From Ensifer aridi (GTDB lineage Bacteria; Pseudomonadota; Alphaproteobacteria; Rhizobiales; Rhizobiaceae), in NCBI RefSeq assembly GCF_002078505.1, contig NZ_LUAV01000034.1, positions 62,001 through 126,000 of the forward strand: a stretch of DNA of 64,000 bases, read 5' to 3'. The position numbers and the translations under genes are program-made. The notes beneath the pieces are model-generated. The model worked only from the letters and a program-made list of their open reading frames with translations, was not told the DNA's origin and ran no database searches. Below are positions 34,109-42,632 of this stretch, piece by piece. Each line of letters starts with the position of its first letter. Within the stretch, counting starts at the first letter, position 1.

Positions 34109-34405
34109 ATGAGCAAAAAGCATGAGAAGAAAAACAAATGGTCGCAGGAGGTAACCGAGCATAGCGATGCGCTGGACCTTGAGCCTGGAGTTTTCAAATT
34201 GGATGATCCTAAGGACATCGCGCACTCCTTGAAACGCTCGGCGGAAGAGAGTGATCGCCGAAAATCAAGCCCATTCCGCTCTGCCATGTCGATGCTGACG
34301 TTCTATATCAACCGGGCAGGTGCGGGATTGACCCGCAAGCAGAAGGGTGTGCTCGAAAAGGCGAAGAACCAGCTTAGAAAGGATTTCGGCCGCGAGCCCA
34401 AATGA
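34109..34405 (+). CDS. DUF3175 protein
   Basis: 98 aa, lysine-rich. KWSQEVTEHSDALDLEPGVF, DPKDIAHSLKRSAEESDRRK and AMSMLTFYINRAGAGLTRKQ are the DUF3175 signature. I recall this family in rhizobial stress-related clusters; no function is known. The ribosome site is weak. A stress-type promoter lies upstream, and the GST gene follows after 25 nt, probably in the same operon. Confidence 0.8.
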   Translation: MSKKHEKKNKWSQEVTEHSDALDLEPGVFKLDDPKDIAHSLKRSAEESDRRKSSPFRSAMSMLTFYINRAGAGLTRKQKGVLEKAKNQLRKDFGREPK

Positions 34406-34430
34406 AACATCGACAGACGGGGGACTCTCC

Positions 34431-35153
34431 ATGGCTTACAAGCTCTATTACTGGGATGGCATTCCCGGCCGCGGCGAATTCGTACGCCTGGCGCTCGAGG
34501 AAGCCGGCGCGGATTACGTCGATGTAGCGCGCGAGCCCGGCGGCACGACGGCAATGCTGAAACTGATGAAAGACGCAGGCGGCGCGACCGTGGCCCTCGC
34601 GCCGCCGTTCCTGATGGACGGCGACCGCATCATATCTCATGTCGCCAATATCCTGCTCTATCTCGGCCCGCGGCTCGGCCTTGCACCCGAGGAGGAGGAC
34701 CTCAGATACGCCGCCAACGGCCTGCAATTGACGATCACCGATTTCGTTGCGGAAATCCACGACACACACCACCCGATCGGTGTCTCGCTCTATTACGAGG
34801 AGCAGAAACCGGAGGCGCTGCGGCGATCGGCCAACTTTCTCTCGGAGCGTCTACCGATGTTCCTTGGCTATTTTGAGCGCGTGCTCGTCCAGAACCCGAC
34901 GGGGCACAAGCACATCGTCGGCAACCGGCTGAGCTATGTCGATCTTTCGCTCTTCCAGGTGATAGAAGGCCTGCGCTACGCCTTTCCCAAAGCGATGGGC
35001 GGCTTGGAGGCCAACATTCCCGCGCTGATCGCGTTGCACGACGCCGTTGCGGCGCGGCCGAGGATTGTCAGCTATCTCGCCTCGGATCGGCGATTGTCCT
35101 TCAACGAGTCCTGCGTCTTCCGCCACTATCCGGAGCTCGACCGGCAATCCTGA
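34431..35153 (+). CDS. Glutathione S-transferase family protein
   Basis: 240 aa. N-terminal thioredoxin-like half starting YKLYYWDGIPGRGEFVRLAL with the cis-proline region LAPPFLMDGDRIISH, and an all-helical C-terminal half with VGNRLSYVDLSLFQVIEGL (N-capping box). The catalytic Tyr is probably in LYYWDG. The ATG at 34431 follows GGGGGA. Its position after DUF3175 with a stress-type promoter suggests a role in detoxification under stress. The substrate is unknown. Confidence 0.9.
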   Translation: MAYKLYYWDGIPGRGEFVRLALEEAGADYVDVAREPGGTTAMLKLMKDAGGATVALAPPFLMDGDRIISHVANILLYLGPRLGLAPEEEDLRYAANGLQLTITDFVAEIHDTHHPIGVSLYYEEQKPEALRRSANFLSERLPMFLGYFERVLVQNPTGHKHIVGNRLSYVDLSLFQVIEGLRYAFPKAMGGLEANIPALIALHDAVAARPRIVSYLASDRRLSFNESCVFRHYPELDRQS

Positions 35154-35194
35154 TATCCCGGCTTTGGGAGAGATGCACTGGATCACGATGGTTC

Positions 35195-35836
35195 CTAGCC
35201 GATCCGGGCTGCGACCTTGGCAAGGTCTTTCACGAAGCGTGCCCGTTCCGCGGCAGCGTCGCTACCGTCGCGAATTCTCAAGAGATAGGACGGGTGAATC
35301 GTGACTAGCACCGGGTAGCCGTCGGGCGTTCCGATCACTTCTCCGCGGTTGCGGGTGACCCCGACGCTGCGCCCGAGCAGCGAGAACAGCGCCGTCGCGC
35401 CAAGGGCGACGACGATTTCCGGGTGAATTCGATCAAGTTCCGCGCCGAGCCACCAGGCGCAACGTTGGATCTCACCGGCATTGGGGCGCGAATGGAGCCG
35501 GCGCTTGCCGCGCTGCTCGAACTTGAAGTGCTTGACGGCATTGGTGACGTAGCAGTCCGAGCGGTCCACTCCAGCCTCGTGGAGGCATTCGTCGAGAACG
35601 CGGCCCGCCGGTCCGACGAAAGGATGACCGGCAAGATCCTCGCGATCGCCGGGCTGCTCGCCGACGAGCACGACACGCGCATCTGTCGGGCCCTCACCGA
35701 AGACGAGTTGCGTTGCATTCTTGTAGAGGTCGCAGCGCTCGCAGCCCTCCGCCTGCCGCCTTAAGGCGACGATCGTGGATGCGTCGGCGTGCTCGCCGGA
35801 AAGTGCCGGACCGAGTTTCACAATTTCCTTCGGCAT
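35195..35836 (-). CDS. udgX: UdgX-type uracil-DNA glycosylase
   Basis: 213 aa. Motif A GEQPGDREDLAGHPFVGPAG, the UdgX-specific loop KRRLH (111-115) with H115 at the position that forms a covalent bond to DNA in mycobacterial UdgX, and C-terminal HPSYLLR. Four cysteines (C32, C35, C95, C126) fit the 4Fe-4S cluster of family 4-like enzymes. It excises uracil and becomes trapped on the abasic site. The ATG at 35836 directly abuts GGAGGAG, so a GTG five codons later is a possible alternative start. It is convergent with the GST gene. Confidence 0.9.
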   Translation of the reverse strand: MPKEIVKLGPALSGEHADASTIVALRRQAEGCERCDLYKNATQLVFGEGPTDARVVLVGEQPGDREDLAGHPFVGPAGRVLDECLHEAGVDRSDCYVTNAVKHFKFEQRGKRRLHSRPNAGEIQRCAWWLGAELDRIHPEIVVALGATALFSLLGRSVGVTRNRGEVIGTPDGYPVLVTIHPSYLLRIRDGSDAAAERARFVKDLAKVAARIG

Positions 35837-35916
35837 CTCCTCCGAGGATCGTTCCTCCCTCCTCGTTGTTGTCCATACTAACCACTAGGTATAGGGGCTG
35901 TTCCCACGATGCTGAT

Positions 35917-37722
35917 CTAGCGCGCCACGGCCACGATAATGCCCGGACCGCTCAACTCGTTGCCGGCGGCAGCGTTGTGATCGGGTGCTTCGCTCGCGAA
36001 GATCGGTTGGCCGCGGATCGCGGGGATTATCCTCGTTTCCTCCGAAAGGTTGACGCGCAATTCAAGCAAGACCCCCTCGAACTGCCAGTCGATAGCAACT
36101 ACGCCTTCCTTCGTGGGGGTTGTCCGGTACTGCGGCAAAGCCGTGCCGGCGAGCAAAGGCACGATATGCCGCTGACGGATCTCGGCGAGGTCGCGCATGA
36201 AGGCGAGCTGCCGCCTGCCTGCCGGGCTTGCGGCGCGGCTCCAGCGCAGCTTCGATTCGGCAAACTGCCGCTCGTCGAGCGGATCGGGCAAATCGTCCAC
36301 GGTCTTGCCCGGCGGGAGGCCGCCGAAATTCTCCGCCTCTCCTCGGCGGCCCAGCCGAATGGCCTCGGCGATTTCGCCTTCATAGTCCGTGAAGAAATAA
36401 AACGGCTGGGTTTCGCCATACTCCTCGCCCATGAAAAGCAGGGGAATCTGCGGCGCGAGCATCAGCATCACCGTCATCACGCGCAGGTGGTCTTCCTTGA
36501 CGAGCGATACCAGGCGTTCGCCGAAGGCGCGATTGCCGATCTGGTCATGGTTCTGCAGGAAATTCACGCGACCCTGCGGCGGCACCCGGGCATTGGTCCG
36601 CGCGGACAAGAAGTCGTCCTCCTTGGCGGGCATGGCGAAGCCTTCCGTCATGGCGTCCCGCAAGTCGCCCCATGGATCGTCCGCAAAGCGCCGGTAGTGG
36701 CCCTCGGTCTCTCCGGTCGCGACGACATGAAGAGCATTGTGGAAGTCGTCGTTCCACGATCCATCGAAGAGAGCGCCAACGCCGTTCGCATCCCGGGCCA
36801 CGAGGCTTCTGCGGCGATTGGCGTCCTCGACGACGAGATGGATCTCGCGCCCGGCAAAGGTCTGCCGGAGCTCGTGAGCCAGTGCGACCAGGAAATGCGG
36901 CTTGCTCGTGTCCCGGATCTGGTCGGTCGCATCGAGGCGCAGCCCGTCGAAGCGGAAGTCGCCGAGCCAGTAGAGCGCGTTCTCTATGAAATAGCGCCGG
37001 ACCGCATCTTCTTCGAAGGCGATCGAGGCGCCCCAGGGGGTGGGGCGATCCTTGTTGAAGAAGCGTGAGGCATAGCGGGCGAGGTGGTTTTGCTCGGGTC
37101 CGAAGTGGTTGTAGACGACGTCGAGCAGGACCATGAGGCCGAGCGAATGTGCCGCATCCACGAGGGCCTTGAGATCGTCCGGCGTGCCATAAGCGTTGTG
37201 CGGCGCATAATGCAGCACACCGTCATAGCCCCAGCCGCGCGCGCCGGGAAACTGCGCGACGGGCATGATCTCGACGGCGGTAAACCCGGCCCGGGCCAGA
37301 TCCGGGAGGCGCTCGACCGCGGCGCGGAAGGTGCCTTCCGGCGTGAAGCAGCCGATATGGAGCTCCGAGATGATCGTCTCCTCCCACGGCCGACCGCGCC
37401 AGGAGGTGGCTTGCCACTTGTAGGCCGAGTGATCGACGAGGATCGAAGCACCGGAGGCCTCGCTTTCCTGGGCCGAGGACGCCGGATCGGCGACGGTTGT
37501 GCCGTCAGAAAGCCGAAACCAGTAACGGTCCCCCGCGCGTGCTTTCGCTGAGATTTCGAACCAGCCGCCGTCAAGCCGCTGCATCTGGTGCATGGTACCG
37601 TTGAGCGCGAGGTCAATGGTCGGCTCGTCGGGCGCCCATAGGCGGAATTGTACGACATCGTCGCCGATGAAATTGGCGCCCCAGCTTTTCCTGAACCCTA
37701 TGGGCGTCGCTGTCTCTCGCAT
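35917..37722 (-). CDS. treZ: Malto-oligosyltrehalose trehalohydrolase TreZ
   Basis: 601 aa GH13 enzyme that releases trehalose from malto-oligosyltrehalose, the second step of the TreY-TreZ route from glycogen. An N-terminal E-set/CBM48 domain (VVQFRLWAPDEPTIDLAL) precedes the barrel: ELHIGCFTPEGTF, VVYNHFGPEQNHL, nucleophile aspartate in FDGLRLDATD, glutamate in LVVEDAN, and FLQNHDQIGNR. The ATG at 37722 starts the N-terminal domain. A GGAAC-N16-AGTT stress promoter lies just upstream. treY is not in the window. It is divergent from glgX. Confidence 0.95.
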   Translation of the reverse strand: MRETATPIGFRKSWGANFIGDDVVQFRLWAPDEPTIDLALNGTMHQMQRLDGGWFEISAKARAGDRYWFRLSDGTTVADPASSAQESEASGASILVDHSAYKWQATSWRGRPWEETIISELHIGCFTPEGTFRAAVERLPDLARAGFTAVEIMPVAQFPGARGWGYDGVLHYAPHNAYGTPDDLKALVDAAHSLGLMVLLDVVYNHFGPEQNHLARYASRFFNKDRPTPWGASIAFEEDAVRRYFIENALYWLGDFRFDGLRLDATDQIRDTSKPHFLVALAHELRQTFAGREIHLVVEDANRRRSLVARDANGVGALFDGSWNDDFHNALHVVATGETEGHYRRFADDPWGDLRDAMTEGFAMPAKEDDFLSARTNARVPPQGRVNFLQNHDQIGNRAFGERLVSLVKEDHLRVMTVMLMLAPQIPLLFMGEEYGETQPFYFFTDYEGEIAEAIRLGRRGEAENFGGLPPGKTVDDLPDPLDERQFAESKLRWSRAASPAGRRQLAFMRDLAEIRQRHIVPLLAGTALPQYRTTPTKEGVVAIDWQFEGVLLELRVNLSEETRIIPAIRGQPIFASEAPDHNAAAGNELSGPGIIVAVAR

Positions 37723-37753
37723 CGGATCTCGCCCCCCTGTTTGAGAGACGAGG

Positions 37754-37778
37754 AACTGCCACGCCGGCAGAAAGTTCC
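37754..37778 (-). promoter_or_regulatory. EcfG/RpoE2-like promoter of treZ
   Basis: On the minus strand GGAAC, 16 nt, AGTT, about 32 nt before the treZ start codon. One mismatch in the -10 element. Confidence 0.55.
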
Positions 37779-37857
37779 GGGGTTGCCTTCAGCGCCGAGC
37801 GCACGGTTGGACGCGCACAAGGGCATGTTACACGGCGAGCCACCCCGACTGCCGGCA

Positions 37858-37882
37858 GGAACAAACGTCGCCCTTCGGCGTT
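37858..37882 (+). promoter_or_regulatory. EcfG/RpoE2 promoter of glgX
   Basis: GGAAC (37858-37862), 16 nt, CGTT (37879-37882): an exact consensus match 43 nt before the glgX start. It pairs with a divergent copy for treZ, tying both genes to the general stress response. Confidence 0.72.
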
Positions 37883-37925
37883 GCCCCATGGCTTTCAGCC
37901 CGGCCATAGGGGGCACGACGACAAG

Positions 37926-40028
37926 ATGAATGTTGCGTTCTCGGAACTGGATTTCATCAAACCCGAGCTCGGTGCCGAATATACCGGGCACGGCACGCAT
38001 TTCGCCGTTTTCTCCGCGCATGCCGAAAAGATCGAGCTCTGCCTGTTTTCCGAAGACGGCCGGGAAACGGCGCGGCTGCCGCTGCCGAAGCGCGAGGGCG
38101 ATGTCTGGTCCGGCTATATCGAGGGGATCGGCCCGGGCACCCTCTACGGCTATCGCGCCCACGGCCCCTATGATCCGCACAATGGTCATCGCTTCAATCC
38201 GAACAAGCTGCTCATCGACCCCTATGCCAAACAGGTCACCGGGGAATTCGTCTGGGACGACGCGCTCTTCGGCTACACGATCGGCAGCCCGGACGGCGAT
38301 CTTTCCTTCGATGAGCGCGATAGCGCGCCTTTCATGATCAAGGGCGTCGTGCAGGATCCGGACTTCGACTGGGCGGGTGAAGAAGCAATCCGCCGTCCGT
38401 GGACGGAAACGATCATCTACGAGGCCCATGTTCGCGGCATGACCATGACCCATCCCATGGTCGCCGACGAGCTGCGCGGCACGTTCCTCGGCATGGCCAG
38501 CGACCCGATCGTCGAGCATCTGTTGAAGCTCGGGATCTCGGCGGTCGAACTGATGCCGGCGCAGTATTTTCTCGACGACAGGTACCTGGTCGAGCGGGGG
38601 CTCAGGAACTACTGGGGATATCAGCCGCTCGGCTTCTTCGCGCCGCATCCGCGTTATCTCAAAGGCGGCCGCATCACCGAATTCAAGACGATGGTCAAGA
38701 AATTCCATGCCGCCGGCATCGAGGTGCTGATGGACGTCGTCTACAACCATACCGCCGAAGGATCGGAACGCGGTCCGACCTTGAGTTTCCGCGGGCTCGA
38801 CAACCTCAGTTACTATCGCCAGTCGCCCGAGAAGCCGCGCCATACCTACGACACGACGGGCACCGGCAACACGCTCAACGTCGCACATCCCCTGGTCCTG
38901 CGCATGGTGCTCGACAGCCTGCGCTACTGGGTCGGCGTCATGCATATCGACGGTTTTCGCTTCGACCTCGCAAGCACGCTCGGTCGTGAATACATGGAGT
39001 TCGATCGAGAGGGCGGCTTCTTCGATGCCATTAGGCAGGACCCGATGCTTGCGGGCGTCAAGCTCATCGCGGAACCCTGGGATATCGGGGAGGGGGGGTA
39101 TCAGCTCGGCGGCTTTCCGCCCCCGTTTCGCGAGTGGAACGACCGGTTTCGCGACGACGTCCGGCGCTTCTGGAAGGGCGATGCCGGAATGATTCCGGCG
39201 CTCGCCCAACGCCTACTCGGTTCGCCGGTCGAGTTCCGCCACTCGGACCGCGCCGCGACCTCGTCGATCAACCTCGTAAGCGCACATGACGGCTTCACGC
39301 TGATGGATACGGTCTCCTACGGCGAGAAGCACAACGAAGCGAACGGCGAGGAAAACCGCGACGGCCATCCGGAAAACCATTCGGACAATATGGGGGTCGA
39401 AGGCGCGACGGAGGACCCGGCGATCAATGCGGCCCGAAGGCGACGACGCCTCGCCATGCTGGCAACGCTGATGGTCAGTCAGGGTGTCCCGATGATGCTC
39501 GGCGGGGACGAGTTGGGAAACAGCCAGCAAGGCAACAACAATGCCTATTGCCAGGACAACGAGATCGGCTGGCTCGACTGGCAGGCGGCGGACGAGGACT
39601 TTCTGGACCTCTGTCGCAAGCTCGTTTCCTTCCGCAAGGAGCATCCGGTCCTGCGTCAGGAAAGATTTCTCGATGGCGAACCCGACGAAAACGGCCGCGT
39701 CGAAATAGCGTGGTACAAGGCCGACGGCAGCCCGATGGACGAGGGGGCGTGGCAGAACGGCGAGTTGCGTCTGATCGGTGCCTGGCTGCGTCGCGCGGCC
39801 ACCGCGGAAGCTGCCCCGGCGGGCGAGATGTTCCTTGTCCTCAACGCCGGCCCCGATTGCGAGATCGCACTCCCTCGAGCGGAGCACGCCGAGGGGTGGC
39901 GGCGCGTGCTCTGCACCGCCCCCGACGACGTCCTTGGCACGCACGGTGCCGCGGACCGGGAGGTCATTCCGGCGCAGAGCATCGCTGCTTTCGTTCCGCA
40001 CGCGACCGGATCGACGGCGCCGGCTTGA
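37926..40028 (+). CDS. glgX: Glycogen debranching enzyme GlgX
   Basis: 700 aa GH13 isoamylase-type enzyme. CBM48 N-terminus (GTHFAVFSAHAEKIELCLF), VRGMTMTHPMV, LMDVVYNHTAEGSERGPTLS, nucleophile aspartate in IDGFRFDLAS, acid glutamate in LIAEPWDIGEGGYQLGGFP, transition-state aspartate in VSAHDGFTLMD. It removes alpha-1,6 branches of glycogen and so feeds linear maltodextrin to TreY/TreZ. The ATG at 37926 precedes the conserved domain; an upstream ATG adds 15 residues without conservation. Expression is probably under the general stress sigma factor. Confidence 0.94.
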   Translation: MNVAFSELDFIKPELGAEYTGHGTHFAVFSAHAEKIELCLFSEDGRETARLPLPKREGDVWSGYIEGIGPGTLYGYRAHGPYDPHNGHRFNPNKLLIDPYAKQVTGEFVWDDALFGYTIGSPDGDLSFDERDSAPFMIKGVVQDPDFDWAGEEAIRRPWTETIIYEAHVRGMTMTHPMVADELRGTFLGMASDPIVEHLLKLGISAVELMPAQYFLDDRYLVERGLRNYWGYQPLGFFAPHPRYLKGGRITEFKTMVKKFHAAGIEVLMDVVYNHTAEGSERGPTLSFRGLDNLSYYRQSPEKPRHTYDTTGTGNTLNVAHPLVLRMVLDSLRYWVGVMHIDGFRFDLASTLGREYMEFDREGGFFDAIRQDPMLAGVKLIAEPWDIGEGGYQLGGFPPPFREWNDRFRDDVRRFWKGDAGMIPALAQRLLGSPVEFRHSDRAATSSINLVSAHDGFTLMDTVSYGEKHNEANGEENRDGHPENHSDNMGVEGATEDPAINAARRRRRLAMLATLMVSQGVPMMLGGDELGNSQQGNNNAYCQDNEIGWLDWQAADEDFLDLCRKLVSFRKEHPVLRQERFLDGEPDENGRVEIAWYKADGSPMDEGAWQNGELRLIGAWLRRAATAEAAPAGEMFLVLNAGPDCEIALPRAEHAEGWRRVLCTAPDDVLGTHGAADREVIPAQSIAAFVPHATGSTAPA

Positions 40029-40165
40029 AGCGAAAGGCGGGCGAGCCGCACAGCCGCATCCACCTCGGAAGCCGTCAGGCGCTTGCGGAACAATCTCTGC
40101 CGATCGGGATTGTCCGATGAGAGGCGCGTTCTCGCGCATTCGGTTCACTGGAAATGGAGATGAAA

Positions 40166-40324
40166 ATGCCAAATCCGCGTCAGCCGGAGCGGTTCCCGGA
40201 GCAACCGCCACAGGAGCCACCGTGGATTCCGGAGCCGCCCATTGAGGAGCCTGAACCCGACCGTCTACCGGATGAAGTGCCGCTTCCCAATCCCGATGAA
40301 AATCCCGAGCCGCCAAGGCACTGA
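40166..40324 (+). CDS. Proline-rich microprotein (52 aa)
   Basis: Starts MPNPRQPERFPEQPPQEPPW and continues with PEPP, EEPEPD and ENPEPP repeats; about a third of the residues are proline and many of the rest acidic. GGAG lies 6 nt before the ATG at 40166; in-frame ATGs at 40154 and 40160 are possible. Neighbours are glgX and a DUF2934 gene on the same strand. Function unknown; such sequences are extended, polyproline-type and may bind the cell envelope or SH3-like domains. Confidence 0.55.
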   Translation: MPNPRQPERFPEQPPQEPPWIPEPPIEEPEPDRLPDEVPLPNPDENPEPPRH

Positions 40325-40339
40325 GGGCTCATAGCCGAT

Positions 40340-40364
40340 GGAACAAATGCACGGTCGTGCCGTT
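40340..40364 (+). promoter_or_regulatory. EcfG/RpoE2 promoter of the DUF2934 gene
   Basis: GGAAC (40340-40344), 16 nt, CGTT (40361-40364): an exact consensus match, 44 nt before the start codon at 40409. Confidence 0.72.
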
Positions 40365-40408
40365 TCGGTTTTGCCATTAGTGCAGTCCAGCCGTGAGAGG
40401 TGAGGGAC

Positions 40409-40666
40409 ATGGACAACAACAGGGACATGGATACCAACAAGGAAGAGCTCATCAGGCGCAGGGCCTATGCGATCTGGGAGCAGGAGGGCCGACCGGAAGG
40501 CCAGCACGAAAGACATTGGGAGCAGGCGTCGCGAGAAATGCAGGGCGTCCCGCCAGACGGCGGGAGTGAGAAACGCGAAGGCGGGGAAGCGACGGGCGCC
40601 TCCCCTGCACCGGCGGCGCCCGAAGGAAGTCCGACGAAGTCGAATCGCAAGAGCAACGGAGGCTGA
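40409..40666 (+). CDS. DUF2934 small protein
   Basis: 85 aa. The core ELIRRRAYAIWEQEGRPEGQ followed by HERHWEQA is the DUF2934 signature; the tail is low-complexity (Gly, Ser, Pro, Lys). The ATG at 40409 follows GAGGTGAGGG; a GTG 9 nt upstream is an alternative. A perfect stress-sigma promoter lies upstream. DUF2934 proteins are widespread in rhizobia with no known function. A 10-bp hairpin (40698-40721) follows the gene. Confidence 0.8.
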   Translation: MDNNRDMDTNKEELIRRRAYAIWEQEGRPEGQHERHWEQASREMQGVPPDGGSEKREGGEATGASPAPAAPEGSPTKSNRKSNGG

Positions 40667-40697
40667 CATCAGCCAAGCAGCTTGCGCGGCGGCCCGG

Positions 40698-40721
40698 CCG
40701 CGACGCCTCTCGGCGTCGCGG
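40698..40721 (+). other. Hairpin between DUF2934 and CBS genes
   Basis: CCGCGACGCC and GGCGTCGCGG form a perfect 10-bp stem with a 4-nt loop. No T-run follows, so partial attenuation or RNA stabilisation is more likely than full termination. Confidence 0.5.
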
Positions 40722-40755
40722 CGTAAGAGCCACCGCCCATAGAAGGAGCAGAACA

Positions 40756-41184
40756 ATGCATGTATCGGAAATCATGACCAGAGACGTCGTACTGGCCGAC
40801 CCGAACGACACGATCGCCTCCGTCGCGCGGCAGATGGCGGACAACGATATCGGCTTCATGCCCGTCGGAGACCATGACCGCTTGGTCGGCATGATAACAG
40901 ATAGAGACATCGTCGTTCGCGGTGTGGCGGATGGTCTCGACCCGCAGGCGCGCGTTGCAGACGTCATGACCACAGACGTCAAATATTGCTTCGAGGACGA
41001 CGAGGTGGACGATGTCGCGCGCAATATGGGCGATATCCAGGTCCGCCGCCTGCCGGTTGTCAATCGCGACAAACGGCTGGTGGGGATCGTCTCGCTTGCC
41101 GACGCTGCCCGCGAACAGCCGTCGGTCGCCGGCTCAGGGCTCAAGGGAGTAACGACTCCCGGTGGCTCGCACAATCAGACCTAA
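40756..41184 (+). CDS. Tandem CBS-domain protein
   Basis: 142 aa made of one Bateman module: CBS1 (VSEIMTRDVVLADPNDTIAS, LVGMITDRDIVVRGVADG) and CBS2 (VADVMTTDVKYCFEDDEVDD, RLPVVNRDKRLVGIVSLADA). Such modules bind adenosyl ligands (AMP, ATP, NADH) and act as energy or redox sensors. GAAGGAGCAGAACA is a good ribosome site before the ATG. It lies in a row of stress-type small genes, and its target partner is not visible. Confidence 0.9.
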   Translation: MHVSEIMTRDVVLADPNDTIASVARQMADNDIGFMPVGDHDRLVGMITDRDIVVRGVADGLDPQARVADVMTTDVKYCFEDDEVDDVARNMGDIQVRRLPVVNRDKRLVGIVSLADAAREQPSVAGSGLKGVTTPGGSHNQT

Positions 41185-41276
41185 CGGGGCGGCTGACGCG
41201 CTCACTGGCTTTTAGCGGGGTGAGGTGATGTGAGAGGCGCAAAAGCGCCTCTCCGCGACGCGCGCAGGAGTTCGAG

Positions 41277-41648
41277 ATGCCACATAAACAGGAAAAGGAC
41301 CGAAGCCGCGGCGATCTCGCCGATCGCGCATCGGAGGATCACGTTGCCGATGCATCCGACGCGGGCAGCTGGGCTTCGACCCTTGCCAACGACGGGGCGC
41401 AGCCCGATCCGCCGCAACCGCCGCCCCATGATTTCAGCGGTAGCGATGAGCGGGTCCGACGCGCACACGCGCTCAGAGCCGAGCCGGAAACGGCGGAAAG
41501 CGTGGGAGGCGCGGATGACGCAACGGGGGGCGAATCCTGGAACCGCGTGCTCGGCGACAACACCAATGCCGGCACCCTGCGGTTATTGGCGGCCATAGGC
41601 CTCTTCATCTTGGTATCGGCATCGCTGTTCTGGCTTATCGCCGGCTGA
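41277..41648 (+). CDS. Small protein with one C-terminal membrane helix
   Basis: 123 aa. A long hydrophilic, acidic N-terminal part (DRASEDHVADASDAGSW, PDPPQPPPHDF) precedes a single membrane helix at the C-terminus (LLAAIGLFILVSASLFWLIAG). This tail-anchored layout puts the bulk of the protein on one face of the inner membrane. No family recognised. GGAG lies 9 nt before the ATG at 41277. Confidence 0.7.
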   Translation: MPHKQEKDRSRGDLADRASEDHVADASDAGSWASTLANDGAQPDPPQPPPHDFSGSDERVRRAHALRAEPETAESVGGADDATGGESWNRVLGDNTNAGTLRLLAAIGLFILVSASLFWLIAG

Positions 41649-41676
41649 CGAAAAACAAGCAGCGATTCCATGTCTT

Positions 41677-41712
41677 CAGCACCCGTGCGTCTGATAAGGC
41701 GCACGGGTGCTG
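41677..41712. terminator. Hairpin between convergent genes
   Basis: CAGCACCCGTGCG and CGCACGGGTGCTG form a perfect 13-bp stem whose loop (TCTGATAAGG) resembles the first hairpin of the palindromic repeat family. It lies 28 nt after the membrane-protein gene and 10 nt after the DUF4168 stop. It could terminate both, though no T-run is present. Confidence 0.5.
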
Positions 41713-41721
41713 TTGGGTGCT

Positions 41722-42141
41722 CTACTGCTGCGACGGCGCGGGCGTCTGAAGCTTTTCCTGGACCTTCTTCGCCAGTGCCGGGTCGCTCTGCGCGGCCTTC
41801 AGGATCGTCGTATATTCCTCGACCGACATGTTCGGCGAGCCTTCGACTGCCTTGACCATCTGCTGGCTCGCTTCGGCCTCGAGCTTTGCTTTGGCGTTTG
41901 CGTCCGTGGTCGCTTCGATCTTGGCGGAATATTCCTGCCTGACCTTGTCCACCTGAAGGTAGGCAACGGCAAAGGCATCGATCTTCTGCTCGCTGATGGG
42001 GGCGGTCGCTCCGCTCGCATCGGGCTGCGCCGGCGCCGGCTGTTGCGCCTGCGCGACCTCTAGCGCCGCGGCCGGTCCAATAGCCGTTAGGCTGGTGACT
42101 GCAACGGCCAGCGATGCGACGAGTGCGTAACGAGTGATCAT
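41722..42141 (-). CDS. Exported DUF4168 protein
   Basis: 139 aa. Signal peptide MITRYALVASLAVAVTSLTA up to about AAALEVA, then an Ala/Pro/Gln linker and a helical DUF4168 domain (ISEQKIDAFAVAYLQVDKVR, NMSVEEYTTILKAAQSDPAL). A periplasmic protein of unknown function. The ATG at 42141 is preferred because the signal peptide starts there; the frame extends 18 codons upstream. Confidence 0.82.
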   Translation of the reverse strand: MITRYALVASLAVAVTSLTAIGPAAALEVAQAQQPAPAQPDASGATAPISEQKIDAFAVAYLQVDKVRQEYSAKIEATTDANAKAKLEAEASQQMVKAVEGSPNMSVEEYTTILKAAQSDPALAKKVQEKLQTPAPSQQ

Positions 42142-42361
42142 GTTCGGTTCTCCGTGACGTGCATGACGTGATCGGCAGCAATACCGCCTGCTCATTCGCT
42201 TGGCCTCGGAACGTGCGACGCAAGCGATTCCTCAAGCATGCAGGCCTCGGAAGTGCTCGGTGCGGCGAGGGCGGGGCAATTTGCTGACCATTAAGCGGCA
42301 GCTTTGTGGCCCTAGCGCGGGATGAGGAAGGGACAGCCGCATCCGGAGGCTGCGGAATCGA

Positions 42362-42395
42362 AAAGGGCGCTCGACCCTTTCGGGGAGCGCCCTTT
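42362..42395 (-). terminator. Hairpin, possible terminator
   Basis: AAAGGGCGCTC and GAGCGCCCTTT form a perfect 11-bp stem with a 12-nt loop. On the minus strand it ends in CCCTTTTCG. A smaller hairpin (CAGCC/GGCTG) lies directly beside it. The transcript it would end is not clear. Confidence 0.45.
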
Positions 42396-42529
42396 GACCC
42401 GGAAAACGCGAGCGCGGCGGACCAACATCCGCGCGCCTGGTTCTCGATGACGGGTAGTGGCCGAGAGATGGAGACGGGCGCCGCCGATTTCAAGAGGCAG
42501 AGCGGTTCCTGAGAGCGACCCGTGACCTA

Positions 42530-42632
42530 CAGCGCCGCGCGTCTTTTCAGATGCACAGAGGTCGCCTGTACCGCTTTGAATTGCTGTAGTTTTTTGTCCT
42601 GAGGCCGGTTCCGGTCAAGGAAACATGTGCTA
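42530..42632 (+). repeat. Palindromic intergenic repeat, copy C
   Basis: Order as in copy A: CAGCGCCGCGCGTCTTTTC, AGAGGTCGCCTGTACCGC, TTTGAATTGCTGTAG, TTTTTTGTCC, a degenerate second stem around CCGGTTCCGG, and AAGGAAACATGTGC. Both hairpins have drifted, so this is the most diverged of the near-complete copies. Confidence 0.7.
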
